Below, in pieces: positions 25,225 through 34,377 of a DNA stretch of 37,375 nucleotides. The notes under the pieces are model-generated. The model saw nothing but the letters and a program-made list of their open reading frames with translations, did not search any database and had not been told where the DNA came from. Made by a program: the position numbers and the translations under genes. The stretch lies in the NCBI GenBank assembly GCA_030615855.1, contig JAUWYL010000010.1, positions 1 through 37,375 on the forward strand, in the 5' to 3' direction. The first letter of the stretch is position 1; the number at the start of each line of letters is the position of its first letter. The DNA comes from a bacterium (GTDB lineage: Bacteria; UBP18; UBA7526).

Positions 25225-26187
25225 TTAGATAAAGGTCTCTCTCATCCTTTCCCTGATCATCTGGGCAGGAATCTCGCTTATCTTCCCCGTCAACACACTC
25301 CTTAAGAGTTTTATCTCATTCTCTTTAGCAATTAGGTAGGCGATGAGCACTTCCAGGCCAGCAGTAACAAGTTTTGTCTTCTTTATATACTCCAAGAGAA
25401 AGTTATCACAGGAAAGCTCCAATCCTTTCAAGCCTTCTTTCTCATATCCCATAATGACCTTAGCATAAGGAGTGAAGGAGAGCTTTCTCAAGAAGGCGTT
25501 CTCTTCCTTCTCATAGAATTCCAGGAAGAGTTTCTTGGTTAAACATCCTCCCTCAAGAAAGACTTTTGAAAAGAATACTTTATCTCTTTTTAAAGCTCGA
25601 CAGCGGAAGAATGTCTTTATATTAATGAGGTCGATCTCCCTACGAAAAAGGTTTATTACGAATTTATCTTCAGATTCTCTTGCCTTTCCCAGACAGAGTT
25701 TATAGTACTCCTTATCTAAGATTATATCAATGTCCTGGGGATTCTTGCTCTTTTCAAAAGCCTCTGTTGTCTTTTTCTGGGTCTCTAAAAGTTCTTCTGC
25801 CTTTTCTATCTCTTTAGGATCGACGGTTCCCAGATTAACGAATGGTAATTTTTCCAAAGGAAGGGGTTTCTCTTTAAACTTATTCTTTAGAAAGACTTTC
25901 AGGTTATGAAAATCGTAACGCATCCTGAATAGATCGGTCAATTCCCTGTTTAAAGACCACTTATCAATGAAGAAATAGAGTCTCCTTAATTCATCGTGAA
26001 GTAATTCTTCAAAGTTGTTAATATCCTTTAGTTGTGAAACGTAGGAGCCATAGTCTGTCTCCTCAAGCTCTGAGAAGCTGGCTTTGACCGAGGTAGCAGC
26101 GACCATCCTCTCCATTTTTAATTTATCGAGAAGCCGTACCTCAAGGGCTCTTACTCTTCCTGTGATATAGGCGTATCTTGTGTCCAT
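25225..26187 (-). CDS. atpC: V-type ATPase subunit C (d-type, rotor socket)
   Basis: 320 residues, all helical, normal length. Subunit C (d) connects the central stalk to the membrane ring. YAYITGRVRALEVRLLDKLKMERMV at 5-29 and the LRSVLTGKISEIPAQMIRERMRETFI end (roughly NEIKLLRSVLTGK) are family features. It lies between E and F. Confidence 0.92.
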   Translation of the reverse strand: MDTRYAYITGRVRALEVRLLDKLKMERMVAATSVKASFSELEETDYGSYVSQLKDINNFEELLHDELRRLYFFIDKWSLNRELTDLFRMRYDFHNLKVFLKNKFKEKPLPLEKLPFVNLGTVDPKEIEKAEELLETQKKTTEAFEKSKNPQDIDIILDKEYYKLCLGKARESEDKFVINLFRREIDLINIKTFFRCRALKRDKVFFSKVFLEGGCLTKKLFLEFYEKEENAFLRKLSFTPYAKVIMGYEKEGLKGLELSCDNFLLEYIKKTKLVTAGLEVLIAYLIAKENEIKLLRSVLTGKISEIPAQMIRERMRETFI

Positions 26188-26406
26188 CCTACTTCCTCAG
26201 TGATCAATGATTCGAAGTTTACAGTAACCAGCGTCCGCCAGAGGCGGATCAGCCTTTGGCTGAAACAGTTTACAGTAAAAAGAAGGAAAGATAGATAAAG
26301 ACAATGTGTGATATGTGATGTGCGATGAAAAAATCTCAAATCCCACATCACATTACTCATATCATCATTCACCGACCACCGTCCACTGTTAACTGGTTAC
26401 TGGTTA
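26188..26406. repeat. Spacer with twin hairpin and GTTACT words
   Basis: The 219-base gap between E and C holds AGTTTACAGTAACC words at both sides, GTGTGATATGTGATGTGCGATG, and a twin hairpin at 26234-26262: TCCGCC-AGA-GGCGGA then CAGCC-TTT-GGCTG. A 73-residue frame through it overlaps the subunit C start and is not credible. Confidence 0.6.
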
Positions 26407-26982
26407 CTACTTAAAGAGTATTCTCACCAAGCGGGATTCCAGTTTCTCGCGCTGGGAGCGAAAGAGGGATTCAAAAGAATTATTTATCTCTATCTTCTCT
26501 CTTTTCAGGATAAATCCTCCACTAATTTCCCTATCTTCTTTGGAGATTCTCAGGTTTTTATTAATGCTTTTAATGAAAGAAGGGGTGATTCTCTTTTTAT
26601 CTTCCTTGGAAAGGATAATCGCGCCCGACCCACTCTTTGCTACTTTGAGAAGCATCTTCTTAATCAGTTCCTGATATGGTCTTTTACCAAGCTTTTTAAG
26701 TTTCGCTAAGGCCTTCCCATAGGCCTCCTCAATGAGTCGTTCCTTCTCCTCCAGGACCGTTCTCCTGGCCTCTAAGTTGGCCATGGTAAGGATATGGTCT
26801 CTTCTCCTTTGGGCTTCGAAAGAGGCTGCCCTTAGGATCTCCTCTTTAATGGAGGCTGCTTTCTCCTGGGCCTCTTTTGAGATCTGGCTTACTTTTTCCT
26901 GAGCCTCTCGCTCAAGCGTCTTTATCTCGAGCGCAGACTCTTCATCAATGCGCTCAATAATCTTCTCTAAAGGCATTCTCAA
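26407..26982 (-). CDS. atpE: V-type ATPase subunit E (peripheral stalk)
   Basis: 191 residues. The N-terminal half is a charged coiled coil (EKIIERIDEESALEIKTLEREAQEKVSQISKEAQEKA), and the C-terminal half a mixed fold with GSGAIILSKED and ISGGFILKREKIEINNSFESLF, the ending typical of subunit E. It clamps the stator to the head and partners with the H/G coil at 30000-30311. Confidence 0.93.
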   Translation of the reverse strand: MRMPLEKIIERIDEESALEIKTLEREAQEKVSQISKEAQEKAASIKEEILRAASFEAQRRRDHILTMANLEARRTVLEEKERLIEEAYGKALAKLKKLGKRPYQELIKKMLLKVAKSGSGAIILSKEDKKRITPSFIKSINKNLRISKEDREISGGFILKREKIEINNSFESLFRSQREKLESRLVRILFK

Positions 26983-27092
26983 CCCCTAAGATAGTTAATA
27001 ACAGTTAACAGCGGTTAATAGTGGTTAATATCAGTTGCTCTTTTTAAATGCAACCGATTTTAACCGTTGTTAACAATTTTAACCGATATTAA
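26983..27092. repeat. GTTAATA/GTTAACA-word spacer
   Basis: The K-E gap contains units such as AGTTAACAGCGGTTAATAGTGG (iterated GGTTAAT) on the plus strand and AACCGATTTTAACCGTTGTTAAC in the opposite sense, so the two halves can base pair. Confidence 0.55.
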
Positions 27093-27563
<471 letters not shown>

Positions 27564-27872
27564 TTAATTCCACCTCCTTTTGAACACAGATTCACACAGA
27601 TTTAATACAGATGGCCACAGATCACAGATATTTGCGCAACTTGGAGAATAGACGCCAGGCAAGCTGGCTAGATTCTTCGCAAGGCTCAGAATACAGAACA
27701 TCAGAGTATCAGAATGAGAATTCAGAAATCAGATTTCAGATTCAATCTGACTTTCTGATATCTGGCCTTCTTTATCTGATATTCTGGTTATCTGATGCTC
27801 TTTTCATTTTGCATTTTGCATTTTGCATGTTTCATTGTTAATTTTGCATTTTTCATTGTTCAATGTTAATTG
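27564..27872. repeat. Spacer built from three word families
   Basis: No gene in 309 bases. On the plus strand the stretch holds CACAGAT units (27585-27630), then ATCAGA/TCTGATAT units with inverted halves (27700-27800), then tandem TTTTGCA and TTTCATTGTTAA units (27806-27870). A 76-residue plus-strand frame in the repeats is not credible. Confidence 0.6.
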
Positions 27873-29807
27873 TTACTTAATAGTGGTATATTCCTCTCTC
27901 CTCTTGAAGGGTGTAAAGGGTCTTCCTCCTCCCTCAAAGAAGTAGGGGAAGAATTCCACGAACTGAAGACGAGCGGTATGGACGAATCCTCCTAAGGTAT
28001 TGATGGCAATAACGAAGAGATGTCCCAGAATGAGGATAATAAACATAAATAGATAGCCGATCACCGGGATTTGATGGGCCATCTTGGCGATGAGATTGAC
28101 CACCATGGCCATGGCGCTCGTGGCCAGTCCCAAGGCCATGAGACGGGAATAGGAGAGGATGTTAGAGAGGAAGTCCTTCGATCCATTGAGAATATCGGCC
28201 AACCCCTTTCCCATCTCTAATAACTTTTTCTTCTGAAAGAGGCCAACTAAAATGATCCGAGAGAAGACCCCGAGATAAACAGACCACAGACCTATTCTCA
28301 TTATCATCTCTTCCATTCTTAATCTACCCAAAACAAAGCACAAGATCCCGAGATAGATTACCACCCAAGAGCCTTGGTGGAAGAGGGCTTGAGAAAAATT
28401 CTTATTTTTTAGGTTCTTATACATCTTAACAAGGGTAGCAAACCAAATCTGGATGAAGCCTAAAGAGAGAGCGAGAATAAAGAAGATCATGGGCTCTTTC
28501 AAGGGAATGAAGAGCCTCAACCTTTCTAAGGAAGGGGGGAGTTGTTCCAGTCCAAACCAGCCACCAGTGAATGCTCCGCAGATGACCGCTGCCAAGCCAC
28601 CTAAGATTAATAGCTGGAAGAGTCTCCTTCCAACTTTTATCTTCCATAAGAAGAAGAGGCTTATTAAAACAAGGATTATCCCATAGCCAGCATCTGTCAG
28701 GCAGAGACCGAAGAAGAGAAAGAAAAAGGGAGCAAAAAGTGGTGTAGGATCGACCTCCCAGTACCTGGGAGCGCCATAGAGATTGGTGACAAACTCGAAA
28801 GGTCTAATTACCCTTCTATTCTCCAAAGCAATGGGAACCCTTTCTCCAGGAGAGGGGTCTTTGGTAATAACTTCGATCTCCTTAAATCTTTTCTCTAAAG
28901 CGGACTTTAATCCTTTGACATCCTCTTTTCTTATCCAGCCGGCAATGCGAAATGTTCCATAGGTCTGGCTGAAGGAGTTCTGGATGTCCCTCTGGGCCTT
29001 GAGGTTAGTAAGATAATCGTATAGTGCGACTACTTTTACCTTTGACTTCTTTAAGAGGGCCTTGCCCTTGGTAATGAGTTCTTCTCTCTCCCTTTCTGCT
29101 TTTACCAATCTCTCATCAATGAAAGAGTTGAGCTGAAAGGGAGTGATACCCAGCTTGGGATAGAGAACCCTCTCAAAGTTGTATCCCTTTAAGGTCTCGT
29201 TTACTTTTTGATTATTCTCTTTCAAATGGATTAGAAGGATGTACCTCTTGACCTTGCTTTCGCTTATTATCTTAAAGGAGAGATGCTCCTCTGTTACCTT
29301 CTTTAAATCCTTCAGTAAATTCTCCATCATGCGGAAGGATATGGCACCAAGAATAACTTCTGTCTTCTCTGTGGGACGGACATCGGAGAGGAGCATATCG
29401 AGACCCAGCCAGGGGAGGACCTCCTCCCTCCAGCTATGGAGTTTTCTGAAAGTATGTTTCAGCCTATTTAAGCGCTTCTCCAACCTCTGGCACTTCTCAT
29501 AGACCTCCTGGTAATTAAACTCTTTGGTAACCTTCTCAAATTCTTTCCTGGATAAGGAAAACTTCGGCTTGACAAAACTCTCTAATATTCCTTTCTTCTC
29601 TTCAAATCTGGAGAGGAACTTAAGGATATAGGTGAGACTTCCTAATTCCTTCTCAATGTCCCTTTCTTCTTCAACAGGAAGGGAGACCTTCTCTTCTCTG
29701 ATATCCACTATCTGGACTAATCCTCTATCCTGCAGGTATTTTACTATTTCTTTCCGGTGCTCCTTATAAGTGATGATGTCTATCTTTTGTATGGGTGTTA
29801 TAGCCAT
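27873..29807 (-). CDS. atpI: V-type ATPase subunit I (a), stator and ion channel half
   Basis: 644 residues. The N-terminal cytoplasmic arm (about 1-340) contains coiled coils; seven or so membrane helices follow (FAPFFFLFFGLCLTDAGYGIILV onward). It forms the ion path against subunit K and holds the stator. NLYGAPRYWEVDPTPLFAPFFFLFFG and ATSAMAMVVNLIA are typical for bacterial/archaeal I subunits. Confidence 0.94.
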   Translation of the reverse strand: MAITPIQKIDIITYKEHRKEIVKYLQDRGLVQIVDIREEKVSLPVEEERDIEKELGSLTYILKFLSRFEEKKGILESFVKPKFSLSRKEFEKVTKEFNYQEVYEKCQRLEKRLNRLKHTFRKLHSWREEVLPWLGLDMLLSDVRPTEKTEVILGAISFRMMENLLKDLKKVTEEHLSFKIISESKVKRYILLIHLKENNQKVNETLKGYNFERVLYPKLGITPFQLNSFIDERLVKAEREREELITKGKALLKKSKVKVVALYDYLTNLKAQRDIQNSFSQTYGTFRIAGWIRKEDVKGLKSALEKRFKEIEVITKDPSPGERVPIALENRRVIRPFEFVTNLYGAPRYWEVDPTPLFAPFFFLFFGLCLTDAGYGIILVLISLFFLWKIKVGRRLFQLLILGGLAAVICGAFTGGWFGLEQLPPSLERLRLFIPLKEPMIFFILALSLGFIQIWFATLVKMYKNLKNKNFSQALFHQGSWVVIYLGILCFVLGRLRMEEMIMRIGLWSVYLGVFSRIILVGLFQKKKLLEMGKGLADILNGSKDFLSNILSYSRLMALGLATSAMAMVVNLIAKMAHQIPVIGYLFMFIILILGHLFVIAINTLGGFVHTARLQFVEFFPYFFEGGGRPFTPFKRREEYTTIK

Positions 29808-29999
29808 CTGGCATCTCCTATTAGGAGATTTCGTTTACCGTTGAGCGGTGCGTTTTACTTACCCCGCTGGTGAATAGCTGCTATTCAATTTGCCCGTCCC
29901 GACAGCCGTCGGGACTGTTTACCGTTAACCGTTTTTTATCGTACACCGTAAACCGTTCCAGCCAGAGGCTGGTCCGCCTTTGGCGGAAACCGTAAACCT
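29808..29999. repeat. Spacer with GTTTACCG words and hairpins
   Basis: The H/G-I gap holds GTTTACCGTTAACCG words, a perfect hairpin GTCCCGAC-AGCC-GTCGGGAC at 29896-29915, and a twin hairpin at 29958-29987: CCAGCC-AGA-GGCTGG then TCCGCC-TTT-GGCGGA. No gene is seen. Confidence 0.65.
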
Positions 30000-30311
30000 T
30001 TATTTAACGATCTCCCGTGCAATAAAAGAGGCGGCCTTCTTCATCCTTTTTCTGGCCGCTTTCTTTATCTTCTCTCTCTCTTTTAAGGACTTCTTCTTTA
30101 TTTCCTGGGCTTCCTTATTTGCCGTCTCTCCTTCCTTTTTAACTAATCTATCTCCTTCTTCCCGTGCTTTTACTTCTGTCTCTTTTAATAACTCCCCTGC
30201 CTTCTCTTGAGCTTCCTTTATCCTCTTAATGCTTTTTTCCTTTGCCTCTTCCAAGGCCTTGGCGCAAGCAGCCTCTTTCTCCTTTATCTTTTTAATCGCT
30301 TCCTCAACCAT
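30000..30311 (-). CDS. atpH: V-type ATPase subunit H/G-like coiled-coil (peripheral stalk)
   Basis: 103 residues, a single Lys/Glu/Ala-rich coiled coil without other domains, as in the archaeal/bacterial H (G) subunit that dimerises with E to form the stator. It is the first gene of the ATPase cluster. Sequence alone is low-complexity; position makes the call. Confidence 0.85.
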   Translation of the reverse strand: MVEEAIKKIKEKEAACAKALEEAKEKSIKRIKEAQEKAGELLKETEVKAREEGDRLVKKEGETANKEAQEIKKKSLKEREKIKKAARKRMKKAASFIAREIVK

Positions 30312-30459
30312 TAGCTAAGCCTCACTCCGTTCGGCAAGACACAGATTCAAACAGATGTAAGTAGATTCATGCGGATTTAGTTCTAACCACTTTTTCCGTT
30401 TGCATCCGTTGCCATCCGTCTGAATCCCTTCTTCATAATTTATTGAGATTCCGATGCTT
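30312..30459. repeat. CAGAT/GGATT-word spacer
   Basis: The gap carries CACAGATTCAAACAGATGTAAG and GCATCCGTTGCCATCCGTCTG units on the plus strand (30338-30425). No convincing promoter for the ATPase operon was found here. Confidence 0.45.
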
Positions 30460-30660
30460 CTAGCCGGTTTTCCTCTTGAGGTCATGGAACCATATTCTAT
30501 AGCAGCCCCTTATCCTGAGGCAACTGGCACAATCAATGGACTTTGCCCATTTGAGATGGTAACAAGAAGGCTTCTCTATAGGATGGGCTCTATCCCTCTT
30601 TCTTCTCTTTCCATGGGATATCCCCTTTGGCCACTTAGCCTTCCCTCTCTTAGGTTTCAT
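30460..30660 (-). CDS. 66-residue basic protein with C-x10-C-x2-C-x5-C motif
   Basis: Starts at an ATG at 30660 with GGGAG 8 bases before it; a GTG six codons upstream is also open. A Lys/Arg-rich head is followed by CYHLKWAKSIDCASC, LRIRGC and FHDLKRK: Cys at 33, 44, 47 and 53. The 65-residue neighbour upstream has the same motif and flanks. Four cysteines at fixed spacing suggest a zinc or iron-sulfur site. No named family recognised. Confidence 0.72.
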   Translation of the reverse strand: MKPKRGKAKWPKGISHGKRRKRDRAHPIEKPSCYHLKWAKSIDCASCLRIRGCYRIWFHDLKRKTG

Positions 30661-30902
30661 CCCTTTTCTCCCAACCACAGATCATCACAGATTTATTATC
30701 CCAAAGGGATCCCTTCGGGACAGATTGACACAGATTATTCTGGATAAAGCATATCAGGATATCAGTAAATCAGTTGGCAGAATATCAACCTGTCAGATAA
30801 AATTTTCTACCTGATATCCTGATCTTCTGATACTCTTCCTACTGGTATTCTGGTAATCTGATACTCTTTTCATTTTGCATTTTAAATTTTGCATTGATGT
30901 TT
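30661..30902. repeat. Spacer with ATATCAG inverted repeat between the twin Cys genes
   Basis: The gap holds CACAGAT words, a TCCC/GGGA hairpin near 30699-30720, and a perfect 13-base inverted repeat ATCAGGATATCAG at 30753-30765 with its complement at 30811-30823. A further TCTGATACTC word pair and TTTTGCATTTTAAA close the stretch. Confidence 0.6.
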
Positions 30903-31100
30903 TTAGTCCCCCCTCTTCCTTTCCTTCACCTCATGAATCATTACTGCATAGCAATTCCTAATATGGCCGCAGGTAGTGCAGTCAATACTCTTTCCCCACT
31001 TAAGATGATAACAGTCCTTTCTCTCTACCTCACTTAGAGGCCCTTTCTTTTCACCCTTCTTCCTCTCTTCAAGATATCGAAAGGCATCTGCCTTACGCAT
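30903..31100 (-). CDS. 65-residue protein with C-x10-C-x2-C-x5-C motif
   Basis: CYHLKWGKSIDCTTC, GHIRNC and IHEVKERK; Cys at 30, 41, 44 and 50. It follows the NIL-ferredoxin by a short gap with GAGGAG ahead of its ATG, so it is probably co-transcribed with the radical SAM and ferredoxin genes. The paralogue downstream differs mainly at the N-terminus. The motif could bind zinc or a cluster; function unknown. Confidence 0.75.
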   Translation of the reverse strand: MRKADAFRYLEERKKGEKKGPLSEVERKDCYHLKWGKSIDCTTCGHIRNCYAVMIHEVKERKRGD

Positions 31101-31109
31101 ATCTACTCC

Positions 31110-31520
31110 TCAGAACTTTATTTCCATTGCTCGATAGGGGCAGGCCTTGATGCATAGTTCACAGACAATGCACTTCTTCTTATCAAAAGAGACCTTACGT
31201 GTCTTGGGGTCTACAGTAAAGGCCTGGGTAGGACAGATGGCAATACAGGCCCCACAGTGGGTACATCTAGCCTCAATCCATCTGATATCCTGGGCAAGGG
31301 GCTCGATCCTTATTCCCAGGTCTTTCAAAAACTTGATCCCTTTATTGAGGTTTTTTCTTTCCCCTTCTATCTCAAGGACCAGCCGTCCCTCCTCCCGGGG
31401 AGTGACCCGAGCCTTTAAAATATTGAAGACCAATCCATAGTCCTTCACCAGATGATAGGTAATCGGCTTATCAACTAAGGAATGAGGAAAGGTCAGGACT
31501 ACTCTTTTCTTTCTTACCAT
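31110..31520 (-). CDS. NIL-domain protein with two [4Fe-4S] ferredoxin motifs
   Basis: 136 residues. The NIL domain (about 1-78, LTFPHSLVDKPITYHLVKDYGLVFNILKARV) precedes CTHCGACIAICP (Cys 86, 89, 92, 96) and CIVCELCIKACP (Cys 117, 120, 123, 127). In methanogens a protein of this build works with DUF39 in making homocysteine from aspartate semialdehyde and sulfide. The DUF39 gene lies two genes upstream. It starts directly at the radical SAM stop codon with AGGAGGAG as ribosome site, so the two are tightly coupled. Confidence 0.92.
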   Translation of the reverse strand: MVRKKRVVLTFPHSLVDKPITYHLVKDYGLVFNILKARVTPREEGRLVLEIEGERKNLNKGIKFLKDLGIRIEPLAQDIRWIEARCTHCGACIAICPTQAFTVDPKTRKVSFDKKKCIVCELCIKACPYRAMEIKF

Positions 31521-32900
31521 TTAAGTACTCCTCCTCTTTTTCGCTTCTGCCTTTTTCTTATACTCCTTCTCCCAGATGGGATCCGCCACCTTCTTCCATT
31601 CCCGGGCATAATCGTCCAGCGAAGGGGCAAGGTCATTGATAATGTGCTCTGCCCCTTCATATGTAGGATGGGCTTTCGCCTCCTTCACCACTTCTCTTAG
31701 GATCCAGGGGTGGTCGTGCAAGGGACAGGGGCGGAGGAAGTTATCACAGAAGGGCATCCGGGAACGAAGGGCTCTGAAGTAGGGAGAGTTTATTGCCTCT
31801 TTTAAAGATTTTTCTTTGATATTATCCGTAGCAAAGTGCAAAAAGACGCAGGGCTCCACCTTTCCCTGATTATTGATATGAAAGTACTTTCTCCCGGCAG
31901 CCATACATCCTCCCACGATCTGCCCCTCATTGAAGAAGCTGGCCAAAAGGATGGGCTTCGTTCCCCGATAGTAATTTATTTTATCTAAGAGTTCCTTCCT
32001 CTGCTGGGTATTGGCCATGAGTCCCATATGGGGATGACGGCCGATGGGAACATAGGAGAAGTACCAGCCCAAGATACAACCTTTCTCTATGAGCATATCT
32101 ATGAACTCCTCGCTGGTGACCACATCAGCATTCCTCCTAGTATGGGTAACAGAGAAGCCAAATAAGACCCGGTTCCCCTTCAGGATATCCATGGCCTCCA
32201 TCACCTTATCGAAGACCCTTTCCCCCCTTCTCTCATCCGTCTCCTTCTTGAATCCTTCCAGACTCAGGATGGTGAGGACATTCCCTACTTTGAGAAGACG
32301 CTTGGCAAAGGTCTCATCGATCATGGTCCCATTGGTGTAGACCATGAAGGCAGTCTCTGGATGCCGGGCAAAGATATCGAATAAGTCCTCTCTTAAGAAG
32401 GGCTCCCCACCGATGACCACCACATAATAACTACCCATCTGGTTAGACTCTCTTATTACCCGGTCGATAACTCCGGCATCCAGGTCTTCTTTCTTAGAGT
32501 AATTCCCGGCATAGCATCCGTGGCAATGGAGGTTACACCTCATGGTGGGACTGATGGCGAAGAATCCTGGAGGATAGAAGCCGTTCTCTTCACTGAACTT
32601 CTTCCTCTCATTGGACCCTTTGAGCATCTGATTGATGACAAAGGCCTTGATGATTCTCTTGCGGTGATGGGGGTGGCTGAAATTGATGATGCGTCTGGTA
32701 ATCTCTAAGATGGGATGGCCCATCCTGTATAGTCTCCTTATTTTCCTAATCCAAACCAGATAATGCTTCCTCTTGGTGATTCTTTCTGTCAAGTAGGTGA
32801 GGCGCATAATATTTTTCTCTGGATTCCTCGCCAAGAGAGTGAGGAAGGCATTTATCGCCTGAGTCAGGGTATAGCTCTTAATCTTCTCTAAATACTTCAT
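31521..32900 (-). CDS. Radical SAM protein with SPASM-like C-terminus, unknown substrate
   Basis: 459 residues. MRCNLHCHGCYAG carries the C-x3-C-x2-C cluster site at 122, 126, 129. GGEPFLREDLF follows at the usual distance for SAM binding. The C-terminal part has GGCMAAGRKYFHINNQGKVEPCVFLHFA and later FCDNFLRPCPLHDHP, cysteines like those of SPASM/Twitch auxiliary cluster domains. The N-terminal 110 residues are helical and basic. It sits between DUF39 and the NIL-ferredoxin, whose start is flush with its stop, so a shared electron-transfer task is plausible. The product is not known. Confidence 0.88.
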   Translation of the reverse strand: MKYLEKIKSYTLTQAINAFLTLLARNPEKNIMRLTYLTERITKRKHYLVWIRKIRRLYRMGHPILEITRRIINFSHPHHRKRIIKAFVINQMLKGSNERKKFSEENGFYPPGFFAISPTMRCNLHCHGCYAGNYSKKEDLDAGVIDRVIRESNQMGSYYVVVIGGEPFLREDLFDIFARHPETAFMVYTNGTMIDETFAKRLLKVGNVLTILSLEGFKKETDERRGERVFDKVMEAMDILKGNRVLFGFSVTHTRRNADVVTSEEFIDMLIEKGCILGWYFSYVPIGRHPHMGLMANTQQRKELLDKINYYRGTKPILLASFFNEGQIVGGCMAAGRKYFHINNQGKVEPCVFLHFATDNIKEKSLKEAINSPYFRALRSRMPFCDNFLRPCPLHDHPWILREVVKEAKAHPTYEGAEHIINDLAPSLDDYAREWKKVADPIWEKEYKKKAEAKKRRST

Positions 32901-32954
32901 CGTAAATCTCTTTATCTGCGTTCATCTGCGTTTTGATCTGCGGCCATCTGCGTT
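32901..32954. repeat. ATCTGCG-word spacer
   Basis: Four TCTGCG-type units lie in 54 bases (plus-strand TATCTGCGTTCATCTGCG, GATCTGCGGCCATCTGCG). Same family as the gaps near moeA and the 57-residue gene. Confidence 0.65.
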
Positions 32955-34109
32955 TCAGGGGAGAGGAGCAACAGGCTCTGTCAAGAGGAACTTCTTCCTC
33001 CTTATCCAATCCTTCAAGATATTAGCAATTTCCCTCGCCTTAGCATAGCTCGATAGACTGGAAGTAGGAACCTCCTTCCCTCTTATTCTAATAGAGCCTG
33101 AGCGAAGTTGGGCATAGCTCACCTCTTTTATAATGGTCTCCTTGCCCAGAGGATAGGCCTTGCTATAATCGATGACCGGGGCATATATCTGGGAATCCTC
33201 TACCGCAGTGAACCTCAGTATCCTTTCATTCAAGATAGGTATCGGTATTCCTATCCCTACCGTCAAGGTAGCTCCATACCCGGTAAAGGAAGTCCCTCTT
33301 AGCCACTTGGGGCTCATCTTCTTCAGATTCCCGATTAGGGCCAGAGTCCCGGCGGGCGATCTTGGAATACCTTTAGAAGTTCTCTTCACCCTTGGGTTAT
33401 GCTGGGTTCCGCTAAAGGCAACATAACCTATTCCTCCTCCTAAGAAGATCCTGGTTCCGATGCCTATGGTCTCATAGTAAGGATCGTTAAAGAGAGGGCT
33501 CAATTGGCCAGCGGAACAATAATTGGCATTCCCTAATCTGGGCTGCAGAACGCCCATATAGGTATAGATTACTCTATCTGATAGGTTAACCGCCACATTG
33601 TAATTCTGATAGACATTCCTGGGATTATAGAGAATGGCCTTATCCAAATCTCTTATATTAATCTTGGTCTCTAGTTCCTTTTTAGGATAGCAGTCCGTTC
33701 CATAGCCTGAGGCCTTTAGCCTGATATCCTTCCCTGCTACCAGTTCCTCTATGACATGTCCTCCTCCATACCTGAACTCCCCAGGATAGACCCTATTGCG
33801 GGGATCGTCATCTGGTAAAGCGCTGGCACCCAGATAGAGGTCTACCGCTGCCAGACCTCCATAGGCCGGGACATCATTGAGATAGACCTTACCCCCTCCT
33901 ACCTTAATCTTTGGTTTGGTATGGCCGAAATTGATAAAGACACCACTTGAACACATGGGTCCAAAGGTAGCGGTAGTCACCACATCCACCTCTCTGGCAC
34001 ACCTCTTCATTCCTCTTTTCTTCACTAAATCTATGATCTCCTCTGCAGTGACTACTACCGCTTTGCCCCTCTTTATCTTCTCATTTATCTTCTTTATGGT
34101 CTTGGCCAT
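32955..34109 (-). CDS. DUF39 homocysteine-biosynthesis protein (COG1900)
   Basis: 384 residues. The family, studied in methanogens, makes homocysteine from aspartate semialdehyde with a persulfide-type sulfur. FGPMCSSGVFINFGH (C53) and GYGTDCYPKKE (C140) carry the two conserved cysteines. VGGGKVYLNDVPAYGGLAAVDLYLGA and YCSAGQLSPLFNDP are also family segments. No CBS domains are fused. It follows cysK in transcription and precedes the radical SAM and NIL-ferredoxin genes. Confidence 0.93.
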   Translation of the reverse strand: MAKTIKKINEKIKRGKAVVVTAEEIIDLVKKRGMKRCAREVDVVTTATFGPMCSSGVFINFGHTKPKIKVGGGKVYLNDVPAYGGLAAVDLYLGASALPDDDPRNRVYPGEFRYGGGHVIEELVAGKDIRLKASGYGTDCYPKKELETKINIRDLDKAILYNPRNVYQNYNVAVNLSDRVIYTYMGVLQPRLGNANYCSAGQLSPLFNDPYYETIGIGTRIFLGGGIGYVAFSGTQHNPRVKRTSKGIPRSPAGTLALIGNLKKMSPKWLRGTSFTGYGATLTVGIGIPIPILNERILRFTAVEDSQIYAPVIDYSKAYPLGKETIIKEVSYAQLRSGSIRIRGKEVPTSSLSSYAKAREIANILKDWIRRKKFLLTEPVAPLP

Positions 34110-34377
34110 TTCTTGAACCTCTCTATAGTCTCTTTATTAGTAATCAGTGATCGGTGACCAGTACCTCGCTATCGCTCGGAGTAAGAAAGTATCAAAGTAG
34201 GAAAGTAATGGCTGGGAATGGGTAGTAAGTAGTGAGTCGGGTAGTGAGTAGTGGGGGTGGGGTAAAGAGACCTCACAACTCACCCCCACAACTCGACTCA
34301 CAACCCATAACTCACCCTCATCCTTTGCTGTTACTCTCTTACTCTTCTTCTCTTCTACTTCTCTACTTTTCTATTGG
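34110..34377. repeat. Spacer with a long imperfect inverted repeat
   Basis: The gap holds GTAGTGAGTCGGGTAGTGAG (34220-34247) followed by CAACTCGACTCACAACCC-type sequence (34273-34310), which can fold into a hairpin of roughly 30 imperfect pairs. Further units are TACTCTCTTAC/CTTCTCTACTT words, and GGTTACTGGTTACT at the cysK end. No gene on either strand is credible. Confidence 0.6.

Noticed and set aside
26151-26372. 73-residue minus-strand frame before subunit C
   Set aside because: Runs through the twin hairpin and spacer words and overlaps the subunit C start in another frame.
27611-27841. 76-residue plus-strand frame
   Set aside because: Composed of spacer words; no ribosome site or protein-like composition.
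29896-29915. Terminator between ATPase subunits H/G and I
   Set aside because: GTCCCGAC/GTCGGGAC is a perfect stem but lacks a T-run on the minus strand and sits inside the operon; treated as a repeat.
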